Of a DNA stretch of 64,000 bases, positions 26,679 through 37,489 are shown piece after piece. The number at the start of each line of letters is the position of its first letter. The stretch's first letter is position 1. Location of the stretch: positions 18,469,423 to 18,533,422 of the forward strand of contig JADWOT020000004.1 in the NCBI GenBank assembly GCA_036345935.2, in the 5' to 3' direction. The position numbers and the translations under genes were made by a program. This DNA is from Taenia hydatigena (taxonomy: Eukaryota; Platyhelminthes; Cestoda; Cyclophyllidea; Taeniidae). Under the pieces are notes generated by a model. It saw only the letters and a list, made by a program, of their open reading frames with translations, did no database searches and was not told where the DNA came from.

Positions 26679-29628
26679 GAGTAAAACGTTGAGGAGATTC
26701 GTGCAATCATCTTTTGGTTGCAAAAGTGAAATATACGAAACAGTAATTTTCAAATAATTACTTCCTCTTTCTCAGTGTTGGGTGGTAGTAGTTCAATTAA
26801 CTCAAGAACTTTTTCATCCTTTATTCACTGTAGGTGGGCAAGTCCATCCTTTGCCTTCAAAAATAGCGGCTGGTGCTGAGTTCCATATTATAAACCAAAT
26901 GTTAATTGACGCCTTTGCCGCCGATGAAGTTGACCAACCTCCATATGCATTCCATCTCGAGCACCAATCCCACTAATTAAGTCGCAAAATCCCTCACACG
27001 TAAAGTCGATTCTCGCAAATGCATTTGGACCATTTCAGCTCCTGACCTGAGTGCCCCTGACCACCGAACGATAAGCTCTGTTCCTCTGACTTTTCCGGAC
27101 GACTTCTGAATTCTTCCTCACTTTCGGCTCTTCTAAGCACACCAGGCTATCATTTTTGACAAACAGCAAAATAGTTTGTAGTTTATCTTTGTAAAGTGAA
27201 ACTCTGTGCTACAGCGTAATTGTATTGTGATTTGCATTCGGTTATGATAGTGAATCTGTTGACTCTATCGCCCCACCGCGTCGATTCAGCAGCTTAATTT
27301 CTATACAATGTGCAGACCTCATTCTGTAGTGATTTGCCGAAAATTGTCATTGTTCCAGAGCGCAAAGTCATTAATGCTATTAGGAAGCTTGGGGAACTAC
27401 GTTGTAGGCATAACCTCGATGGGTGGCGTCGACAATGAGTGCCAATAACCGTGTTGATCTATCCACGCCTTTTAATTCGTCCGGTGACAGAGAACTTCCC
27501 ATCAGGAGCATGAGCCTTGTATAACTTGGTCGGAACTTCTTAAAACCTTCAAAAACGTCTTTTCTTTGCTGTCATAAACTGGACGTTACTTCTGTAGTTT
27601 CATGTTGACTTCAACCGAATCATCAACTGGCAATGACCCTAGAACACGTAACCAATCTGGTTGCACTTTGATGCTGTGCTTACTGAGTTCAAAAAAAGCT
27701 ATTTGAATGGAGCATGCATTGTCAATATATAGGATGCTATTATCAGAAGGTCGGTGATGCGACAAAACCTAATCCCCACTGAACACTGTCCTCTCCCCCA
27801 AAACGCAAGCTCCGCCAACAGTGATAAGACAGGCGATGTTTCTAGCACCCGCCATGACAACAGTATCTTCTGGTTTCTAAGAGAAGGTGCGCACCTTTTA
27901 TGCTGCATTAATTATTTGGGCCATACAAGGCTTCAATTGATTGAATGTACCAAAAAAATAACCTTATCATTGCCTCTGGATAAATAATTTCCTTGCCAGA
28001 CTTGCTTTAAACATTGTGTTTACTTCCGCAATGCTCAACTTGGGGTGCAGTGTTAGGAATGCCTTCTGGGAAAGATCGAGGAAGGTAGTGCTTATGAGCC
28101 ACAAAAACTGGCAGTGATTGGGGTGCGACAGGAAGCAATGGACTTGCTCTTACTGTGCTAGGATATACAGCGTAATGGGCCAGGCCAGTTTATTCCTCCA
28201 GGCTCGTCGACCCTTTACTTATAACCAGGAGTCTGTGTGCCACCTCATAACCCGCGTGTACTGTCACACTCACAAAACCATTTTTAGTGAGCAACAAGAT
28301 TCCCAAATTCCTTAAAACTAAATACAGAGAAGAGCGAAAGGAGCTTTTTTGTTCACAACAATTGATCTGATTAGAACTTGAAAGCATTCACCGGGAGACC
28401 TGCACAGAACAACTTGAGGGGCAGATTGCTTTTCTTATTCATTGCAACAGTCAGTATCACGTTGGCGTTGCTCCTTACGAGGTTTCTGTAGTTCTAACTC
28501 ATATAGAGGGATAATTTTGTCGACCTAAGGTGATTGGAATCTATTTGCATCGTCGCACCACCATACAGGCAAAGCTACGAGGGAGCTCAAGAACTGCCCA
28601 CCTGGATGAAGTCTGCACATCACCCAAACGATGCAGGACAGATCGGCAAGCTCTGTAAGGATGAGAATGACTCTATCAGTTTCAAATCAATGTGTCTTGG
28701 ACAAACGGAGAATCGGTGACTCCATAAGTTGACAACGAAATCGGTAGTAGTACTTCGTGTGGTACTGATTGTGGATAACAATTTCACGTTTTTTGCAGTC
28801 TGCCACTGAGGACGTGAGGCAGACATTTGCCTTAATTGTCTTGTCATAAGTTTTATTGCCACCCCTTTGCTGCGTATACAATAGAAACATGAGCAGTTAG
28901 GTCACAATGTGTCCTCTAATTTTGAGAACTTGAAGAGGAATACTACTGTCACAACAATACGAGATGTAGTGTGTAGCAAGTGCACCAGTCGAGGCACAGT
29001 TGAGCAGGACAGCAGACAAAGTCTCGTGAGTGGGGAGGTAAAGCGCGAGGCAATTAACGCACACTGTGGACTTGAAGCAATGCTCAGTGATGGAGGTGAT
29101 TTTGATCACAGTGGCTCTCAGCTCAAAGGAAATACGATGTACCTCTAATCCGTGATTGCAATGGACACATGAAATTGCCAAAGAGACAAATATTGCCTTG
29201 AGAAAGGTAAGGTCAGCACAACCATTGACGAACAATGACAGGCCCGAAAAGCCAACGCATTCTGGATACCAGGGGAGTCTTTCACTTGCACCCGACTCTG
29301 GAGGATGTATTTATGCGTTATTGGCGTTTGATATCACCACATCCAAGAATCAAAAGCGACACCAAAGCACCTGGCGCATGCCGAAGCAACACTTCAGCAG
29401 GGATAAAGAATTGTGGTAGAATTTCTCTTAGACGAATAAGTTATGCTGGCACTCCTTACCGCTATCAATCCTTAAACACATCAGGTAGATTTCGTCAAAT
29501 GCTGAACACATTTTGCACCTACGAAAAGGCATGCTTTTTCCATACACCTACAATCGCATTGCTAAACCAAAAAGAAAGCTAAATTTATCCAAATGTTACA
29601 TCTGAGCCTAGTTTAAATTCAAGAAATG
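26679..29628. other. Gene-poor stretch
   Basis: No gene or repeat recognised. Two overlapping plus-strand frames at 29156-29582 lack domain signatures and compete with each other in different frames. Confidence 0.35.
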
Positions 29629-30988
29629 CCTGGTGATGATGCAATACCACGGTTCAGAAGGGCTGAGAGGCTGCCGACATGAGCCAAGAGTCACGCCCTA
29701 GGGTGGACCCACAATTCACGCAAACACAAGCCCCGCGAAGCCAAGCCGAATAGCTGCTGTGACTGCAGGTTGAGGAGGCGTAATTGCATTTTCCAATTAC
29801 GCCGCGAGCACACACTCATAATGCAGGCGACAACATCAAAGGGGTTGTGTGCTTCAACATTCTATCACAATGCATGATGGGTGGTTGTGGGGATGGGTGA
29901 GATGTGTTGGGCTACACCGGCACACAAGTCACCTCTAACGCAATAGTCCGTGTTACCGCAAAAGTTACTCTACTGACCAATAAATTGGGGCAAGTCTCAC
30001 CTCGCATGGCTCACTGCATTCCACTTACTGGAGGTTAGACAAGTTCAGCACTTAATCAAAATAGGCGTTTTGGTAGTGAGAGAAGAACTGTTGGTTTGGG
30101 TGTGCTTGAATTCGTGAAATCGTCGCTGATTATTGCACAAGTGGTGGTGCAGCCTTAAGCAATTGAATGTAAGTCCTGCGAGTCGGAGGACTATTATGCT
30201 CGCAGTTTGTTTCTGGCAGAAGTCCTCAATGCCATACAATGTCGTGGGCAGATGAGCACGCATGTTTGTGGGGAGGGGGAGAGGAGGAAAGGCTGAGGAG
30301 GAAGCGCCTTGTTCTCATGCTATTGTAGAGGTAGCTGTTAGAGCTAAGTATTAATAAAATGGCATAATGAAAAGCACTTTATTGACTGTCTGAAAATCGA
30401 ATTGGGTATCCACCGACGGCCTTTCTGCTTTCCACCGCGAGTGGTCGAGGTGGAGGACATGATCTACGTAGTTGGGACAGTGGGAAGGCTCTTGGCTTTC
30501 GCAGCCACTTGTCTAGCATCGCACTCTCCCTCCAACTCCCTCCTCGCACTTTACGCTCACTGACACAGCACAAAATCAAGTTCTATCAAATGCTTTGACC
30601 ACGTGCAATTAAAAACACGCCTCGTCTGGTGTGCAGCACTCTCAGCCGGGTAGCCAGCTGTTCACGGCGAACACGAGCGTGATGCTTCCTTGCTTGCTCA
30701 GCCGTCGGCTAACAATCCACGTGCATTGCAGTCTAGTTTGATGACTACCAACCATAGTAGGAAGCTCGACAGGACACAAGACCTCGCGCATAAACATCAG
30801 GCTATGGCCAACAAGGAGATGAAATGCCAATGTTGTGGTTTTTTACGAGATCAGACATTTTTGAAGGATCTGGCACTAAAACAAACGAGTAAGGTGGACT
30901 AGTTGACACCATTGCTTCCATCGTAACATGGAGTTTTACGGACTGCAGCATTAAAACAATGCACATCATTCCACTGTTGCACTATAGT
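29629..30988 (+). repeat. Dispersed repeat family 1, copy C
   Basis: About 1.36 kb colinear with 362-1830 and, in reverse, with 11250-12632. It is the only copy outside IR1, so it shows that the outer parts of IR1 are a dispersed element and not unique DNA. It keeps the hairpin at 29777-29803. No target-site duplication is evident at its ends, and no protein of a known transposon class is encoded. Confidence 0.75.
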
Positions 30989-32949
30989 TGCTAATGCGAG
31001 GGGTATAACAGCCAATTTATGCAGCCATGCAATAGACTGGTGGATTCTGTGTCGACGAACTCTTGTATAAGACCTGTGCATCAAAGTTGCATGGGATCGT
31101 TCTCTCCCACTCATTTAACACCTCTCTTTGGTTCCGATTTAAGGTGCGCAACCATTGGCACTTCCTCACACCTGCTTTTACAATCATAGGTGAAATTCAA
31201 CATGGTCGTGTCTTCCTCTTCTCGTTATCCACCACACCTGATCAGTTTATGCTCACTCACTGAGACCGTTCGGATGAAGTGGGTATCGTTAGTGAATGTA
31301 CAGACAGTCAGGAGGTATAGAATAGGCAGTTGGGCGCTAAAATTGTGTTTCTTGAATTGAATTTCATGCAATACGTGGACTAGCCACCATCTGTCGCCAG
31401 CCATGAGTACTGCACAAGGTAGCAGAGGACACTTTCCTTTCGAAACAGAAGGTTTCTTATTTGATCAAACAGGTGCCACTGTGTGTGCATGTGTAGTGGT
31501 GGTAGGTTTTGGAAGTCCTAATTCTTGCTTTCTACCGTTCCTGCCTGCCTGCCGAAGGAGGTACCACCATTTGAGCTGAGGGGGTTTCCACAGAAGATCG
31601 CTTCACGTTCAGCAACTTGGGTTGGATCCTCGTAACCAATGCTCCTGCCGCCTGATTCTCCCCCTTTCATTCATTCATTCATTCATTCTTTCTTTCTTCC
31701 TTCCTTTCTACCTTCCTTCCAACCCAAGACCCTCTCCTCCCCATCTTCTTCATCATAAGCCCCTCATTTCTCAGTCGCATAATGTAACCCTTTGACCCAA
31801 AGTTCCTTACACACTATTTTACTGAGCGTAGGTTTTGCACTCAAGAGGTGATAGGCAAAGTTGAGTCGCTTTCTTGTCTCACTGAAGCGATTGCAAATAG
31901 CGCTGACAAGAAAACCGGCTGATAGCATTTGAGACTGGCTTTAGTCCATCCGTGAGAATGGATTTACGAGCACAGTACAGGAACGGTGTGAAAACAGTGC
32001 AGGAGCAGCTCAAGTGAGTGATCAAGTCCACCCATCGACAAAGCCCATTTTGGCAGTGCGTGTAGATGCTTATCAGGCAGTAGAAGGCCGGTGTAAAGTG
32101 TTCCGCAAATGGGATGGCAGTGTCCTCCTCATGACGTTCTCCAAGTAGTGTTTATTTAGAGGAAGCATATTGTACACTTTGGTGGGGGAGGGGCAAGAGA
32201 ACTCATCACTCTTGAAGTAGGAGAAGTGGAGCAATGCTGGCCGAGTAGCAATTGTTTCGGATGCCGAAGCAAAGTTCTCATTAAGGACATTAGTTGGTTC
32301 GGCTGTTGAAATAGGTTCTTTTTGGGTGAATTTGTAAACATATGACAGTCTGATTGACAAGTCGGCGAAAGCTAAGCTTACATCTGTCAAATGAGTGTTT
32401 GAAGGAGATGTTCAGGTAGAAGGTTACTGGACCATTTCAAGCGAGGTGGCAGATTCCACAATTAGGGCTGCTTTGGAGCCTGGTGATTTGGTCAGATGTT
32501 TGGGCATCTACTCTTTAAAACGAAAGTTTTTGCATAATGGGGGCTCATTAGGAGACGAGTTGAGCAGAGTTGCACGACTACTGCCACAAAACACACAGGC
32601 GTTGTTCAACACATCGATTCTTGCATGAGTTAAAGCAAGCAGATGGGCGAAACCACGTCAAACTTGCTACTGTGACCACCTAGTAGTATGTCAGCCTGTG
32701 TTTGCACAAGTGCATTGTAACTTGCGATCCCGCTTACTCAAAGCAACTTAGACACTGTGGTGAAGAGATGTGTGCAGGTGTAGTGCCGCAGTCGGTGATA
32801 AGGGTGAGACGCGGCTTCACGAGTTCCTACCTACACATTGCGGAATGCCGCTGTGAGGCAGGCGCAACCACTCAAGCATCAAGTAACACTGGCACACCAT
32901 CCTATCACAGCGAAGGGTGAAGAGTTATAGCTCACATTGAATGGGCTGT
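30989..32949. other. Gene-poor stretch with a microsatellite
   Basis: No coding sequence supported. It contains the CATT/CTTT tract at 31668-31720. A plus frame at 32395-32628 and a minus frame at 32073-32390 are unremarkable. Confidence 0.35.
31668..31720. repeat. (CATT)n / (CTTT)n microsatellite
   Basis: CATT units repeated about five times pass into CTTT and CCTT units, forming a pyrimidine-rich tract on the plus strand. Confidence 0.9.
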
Positions 32950-33140
32950 GAGCACACAACAATGATATAAGCTCTTCATCAAATCACAAGTAACTCATTC
33001 CCATTCTAACCAATGCAACTTTTGGCTCATTCCTTCTCTACAAAGTGGAAAGTGGCATTGCTCCTCCTCTGTGCGTGCCTAATCTACGCTCTCTACTATG
33101 AAATCAGTAGCACCGAGGATAAGGTTAATTACCCACCTTC
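32950..33140 (+). repeat. Left arm of short inverted repeat IR3
   Basis: Pairs with 33337-33541. The shared sequence covers about 60 bp upstream of the start codon and about 125 bp of coding sequence of the membrane-anchor fragments, at roughly 88-90% identity with one 18 bp-class indel. Confidence 0.8.
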
Positions 33141-33327
33141 TAACATCACTTATTGTGAATGGAATGACACTATTTTGGCGAACTCATTTGGCAAATATGA
33201 GCTGCATCTGTGTTACAAGAGCTTCGACGAAAAATCCCATCCACAGACCACATCAGCCACGATTGAGGAATCGAAAATCTCGATAACTGGAGGCAGCAAG
33301 CATTCTGAATACAGAGTGATTGATTGA
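33013..33327 (+). pseudogene. Signal-anchor coding fragment, plus copy
   Basis: Encodes 104 aa beginning with a short cytoplasmic stretch, then KWKVALLLLCACLIYALYY, a typical single membrane anchor of a type II Golgi enzyme, then a Ser/Thr/Asn-rich stem with two N-glycosylation sequons (Asn-Ile-Thr, Asn-Asp-Thr). No catalytic domain follows. A closely similar frame starts at 33478 on the other strand and converges with it. It may be the N-terminus of a GT14 or other glycosyltransferase copy, but its anchor is not obviously like that of the gene at 58103-59343. Confidence 0.45.
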
Positions 33328-33478
33328 TGTGGGAAGGTGAGTGATTAACCTTATCCTCGGTGGTACTGATTTTAAAGTAGGGAGCGTAGACGTTGAGAGA
33401 GTAGATTAGGTACACACAGAGGAGGAGCAATGCCACTTTCCACCTTGTAGAGGAGAAGGGATGAGCTAAAAGTCGCAT
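33170..33478 (-). pseudogene. Signal-anchor coding fragment, minus copy
   Basis: The first 40-50 residues repeat those of the plus copy (RWKVALLLLCVYLIYSL, then the ST-TEDKVN motif) with an insertion of about six residues before the stem. After the shared stretch the frame runs into unrelated sequence and, in its last part, into the reverse strand of the plus copy. Start codon, anchor and upstream 60 bp are all shared, so both copies include a piece of 5' flank. Confidence 0.45.
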
Positions 33479-33541
33479 TGGTTAGAATGGGAATGAGTTA
33501 CTTGGGCTTTGATGAAGAGCTTATATCATTGTTGTGTGCTC
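33337..33541 (-). repeat. Right arm of short inverted repeat IR3
   Basis: Reverse complement of 32950-33140. The unpaired middle (33141-33336) is about 200 bp. Confidence 0.8.
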
Positions 33542-33937
33542 CATGTGCAATTTAATTCACTCGCAGACCGAGGCATCGCACTCTACATTCTGCGCATGCC
33601 GATTTCCCTGTGTTCCACGGCAGCATGATTTGCTTGTCATTTCTTCACTATTGTGATTAAATCACCTTGGGTAAGATGAGTCTCATGTGAAAAGGAATTT
33701 GGGAAAGGTCAGTAGCAATCCATTCACGACCATGCAGACGCAGGGTGACCTACCACCACCAAGTGCCATTCACGTCGGCCTTCTTCATTTCACCTTTAAC
33801 CGCACTTACGACAGGTCGATTATATTCCTTAATGAAGTATTTTCCAAGCACTAGTCTCTGCTAATGCGCTTACGGTTGACCGTCACGTAACTGCCATAAT
33901 GTGTTCGCAGGTGGGGAAGAAGGAAGCAAGATATCAT

Positions 33938-34024
33938 TGACCAAGTGTGATTCTGGGAGCAGGAGCGAGTGACGCAGACGGCAGGATCAAATTGATGCTT
34001 GGAGTAAGAACCACTGAACCAATC
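33938..34024 (-). pseudogene. GT14 C-terminal scrap
   Basis: The minus frame reads GSYSKHQFDPAV followed by RSCSQNH. The intact gene ends with GSYSHQHFDPSV and LSCSQNHL, so this is the extreme C-terminus of a GT14 enzyme. Neither the upstream catalytic region nor the stop is preserved in frame. It lies next to the membrane-anchor fragments but on the wrong side of them to be the same gene. Confidence 0.65.
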
Positions 34025-34099
34025 AACTGCAGTAATGGAAGAATTCCCTAGCACGTAATTATGCTCACCCATTTGCTTTCAACTGTCCTCAGTATCCAT

Positions 34100-35920
34100 C
34101 GAGCTGACTTCCCTAATCTAACTTAAATTTGACTATGCCTGTTCTTTGTCTCATCTTTTGGCTGGTACTCAGGATTGCCGCTTGGTGATGCGGCAACAGT
34201 CAATTGTGCCAATTTTATCTACACTTCTAACGGAAAACAGGAGGTCTCCTTATCATTAACAGTTAACAAGTTAGACCAACCTGTCACAATGCTAGCTTAT
34301 GTTCAATTGAGACCTAGTTTTGCATCTTTATTTTATTTTTTAATTTCTCAGAACTAACGTTGACTGCGCAGCACAAATTTATTCGCCTTCGTAGCAACAC
34401 CGTCAAAAAGCAGTAAAGTGCTATTAACTGTGCCTTTAAGGCGTAACCCAGCCAAAATACTATTTAGCCTTAAGAAGTAAGTGGTAAACACATGCCTATT
34501 ACTATAGTTTTATTTCTTCCATTTTGGTGAACATTAGATACTAACTTTAGCCTCTGAATGGCACACACTCAAATTTGCAATACACCCGTTGGTACAAATA
34601 CGCCACTAAGTGTTACGCCTTCTTATCTCACTAGTTATAATGCTTAGAAGAGAGGTTAAAGTGTAAAATTTGATACGTTTTATTCGTTAATGAGCGATAG
34701 AATGGACGTCATCAAATTCATCACCCAATGTTTAAAACGAACGGAAGCTTTGCGCGGTATCGCATGCATTTTTTAGTCTTAACTGGTTCATTAGGCATCA
34801 TTATACTTTTCATCTGACAACCCAACGCTCCATCAGGGCAGTAAGAGTGCAAAACCAACGAATCATGGCCCAAAGTAATGCGCCTTCAAAGGGCGCAAAT
34901 ACTCTGTCAGTATTCGCACATACCAACTCCTAAATCAAAGTTTCTTGTCACATGAGTCATTAGCTGCAAAACACCCCGAGCGGCACCATCTAGGTCAATC
35001 TTAAAGCAAAGTTTATTGCAGCAAAATAATTCCAAAAGCCATTAGTAATCTTTTAAAAGCTAAAAAGCCTTAAGCGATCATTATGCAAAACGCTATTAGA
35101 ACACTAACGGTTATAAATAGAGGTTTCCTGGAACGCGGCGCAGATGATTTTGACGTGGACGTGTAGGGTTTGGCCATCTGTTGGACACCTGAGGGAGCGA
35201 TGCCATTCGGAGTTCCTGACGATTCCTGTTTGCAAACTCGACTAGCTGACTGAGATTATTGGTCATTATGACATAGGGTTTCCCAGCAATGATGGGCGGG
35301 ATCAGAATCCTGCCCTAAACTGAATGGCCGTCCAGTTGCCGATCCTGTTGGGTAGGATGCCTCAAAAGGTCAGTTCTGTTAGGTGTTGAAGATTCCCAGC
35401 GTACTCCTTATCATCCTCGTCAGACTTTTGGTTGCAATTTAAAAAGTTTTGTATCCAGGATCTGCTCCCGCTGGTTGATAACGGGTTGAGCTAATGTCTC
35501 ACAGCGTTGGTCAATATCGAAATCACGCGAGACTCCGGCATCTCTTGCCGCCGAAAATGACCCTTGCGCAACATCATGAAGGATAAGCAAAAGTTTTCGC
35601 CTATGAGGGTGTGGATGGATGCTAAACTTAACGGTCTTCATCAAATGTTTATAGTTCATGCCATTTTTGAAAGGAGCGAAGTCCACTAACGCTGCCACAA
35701 GTGTAGAAGTTTCCGCCCTCTCCTTCTCTCCCCTTTTACTGCCCCTGATATGCGTAGGGTTGATGTGATTTTAGAGTTTTTATATGGTTTGAGCCTTAGC
35801 GTTGTATGCTTTAGGTAGTTAAATCTTGAAATATTACATCAGAGACTCAAAATTGTTGATAAAGGGTTCACGAAATAGCCACAGCGCTAACACGAGTGGT
35901 GCACAAAGACATGGTACGGA
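34100..35920. other. AT-rich gene-poor stretch
   Basis: No gene, transposon protein or tandem array seen. Small frames at 34175-34357 and 35420-35698 have no motif. Confidence 0.35.
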
Positions 35921-35924
35921 TAGC

Positions 35925-36270
35925 TCAGCTAATGCGAATATTTTATAGGAAGAACAATTGTTACTGTATTCATGCTGATTCGCGGTCCTTCCAGTAGTTT
36001 GTGGAAGCTTTGAAGGGCATAGCGGCGTGTTGTAGTGCAAACGCTGGGCTTGCACCACAAAACCAAGAAGCTGAAATGGAGAAGGGTAATGACAGGGCTC
36101 TGAAACCTCAGCTGATTTTAAAAACAAGCCCCTCAAAGATACGTCCCATGGAAGTACCTTACCGAATTTGATGGGACAGGCTCTAACTGGTTCCAATCTC
36201 ATTGAATCACTTCCAAGTAATGGCCGCAGGCACTGGGTGGGGAATGCAATATCACCACTTGGGATAAGCC
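35925..36270 (+). pseudogene. GT14 pseudogene fragment (middle part)
   Basis: Plus-strand nucleotides at 35937-35985 match the intact gene segment coding RKNNYYCIHADLRS, with a stop soon after (CAG to TAG type). After a scrambled stretch, a second block at about 36177-36260 reads GSNLIESLPSNGR, RHWVGNA and PLG, matching GSNLIESLSIDEH, KDWVGDA and PLK, the end of exon 1 of the intact gene. The two blocks are in different frames and the catalytic segments between them are lost. Confidence 0.65.
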
Positions 36271-36514
36271 TGTGCCGTTCTTTTCACTTTCACACCCAAA
36301 TATTTTCATTTAAATGCATCACACAATTTCAGGCCACACGGTACAAGGGCTTTATTTCCTCGATGCAACGATTTTAAGGAGACGTCTTCAAGTATCGCCA
36401 TAAAAAGGAAATCAACTTCTCATAGATAAAAACAGTCACAAATTATTGTCCTTCGCGCGAATGCATTTGTTTTGGTCGGTTTTAAGCAAAGATTGCCTTG
36501 TGATGTGCAGAGGC

Positions 36515-36539
36515 GTGTGTGTGTGTGTGTGTGTGTGTG
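36515..36539. repeat. (GT)n microsatellite
   Basis: About 12 uninterrupted GT units. Confidence 0.95.
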
Positions 36540-36952
36540 GGTCGGTGAGTGACCGCTGGACTACGATGTGAATGTAAAGGCGAAGTGAGTCCAATGTTGT
36601 CTGATTCAGTAGCCGTTCAGAGACCTGGTTACATGTCGATATCTTCTGCTGCCTTGTGTGCTTCGTGAAGTAGTCATTTATTTTTAATTTCTTACCGTTT
36701 TCAGCAGACGAATCCCCTTGGTAAAACTTAAATTCGGGTGTGTTTATTCCGCAATTCAGCTTTTATTGGCAATAACAATGACCATGATGGAGACCAATTG
36801 TCCCCCTTTTTACACCAACTGCTAGGTAAGTAACGGATTTAATTTACTTTCGTGGCTATAATAATCCGAGATAGCAAAAGATTTACAAGACACTATTCGA
36901 CTCTGAACCGTGTTGTTTCCTACTTGACGGCCTCATCTTCGAGTGTAGCGCG

Positions 36953-37374
36953 TTAAATGCCGGCACAAAGCAGCCGAGGTGTCAGCACCAACGCTGCGCG
37001 TTTCAGAGGGACGCCAGCAAGGTGCAAATGAGGAGTTTGAGACAATACTATCATCATCACCGTCTCAACCCTCGCTGGTCTCACCCACCTCGCCGCATCA
37101 TTCCCCATCCTAGTCGTCCACATTTGCCAGTAGGTTAAATGCACATTGCCTATCTTATTCTACATCCCTAATGCCCACGCTCTCCTGCCGCCATCTTCCC
37201 CTCCTCCTCGCTCACCTTATTCTTACCTTCTTGAGAACGAGGAAGAGACGTTGTAGTTGGTACCCACGACCCACTCCGGCACTTCGTCAGGATTATATTC
37301 CTCCACTTTCTTTACGCCTACGCACCAACCCGCGACTTCAACGGTGTGAGGCAGAGGATCACCAGGGCCTGATG
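36953..37374 (-). CDS. Last two exons of an unrecognised minus-strand gene
   Basis: Exon 37227-37374 starts after CAG and ends at donor GTAAGA with a 2-base overhang. It codes a 48-residue acidic and polar segment including VEVAGWCVGVKKVEEYNPDE and a Ser-rich end. Exon 36953-37109 starts after TAG in the matching phase and stays open for 52 codons to a TAA. The 117 bp intron between them has GT..AG ends. Phase agreement, two consensus sites and exon-like composition support a real gene. I recognise no domain. Upstream exons may be among the blocks at 40.8-42.2 kb. A strand-wise alternative frame on the plus strand (37171-37488) is less exon-like. Confidence 0.45.
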
Positions 37375-37489
37375 CTGGTGAGTTTGCATCTAACTAATAC
37401 AATTAGATGGAGACCCACTAACCATCATCACCGGTGCCACCAATGCTGGCCCGGCCTCACCCATTCTGTCGCCATCCTCCTCATTTAAT

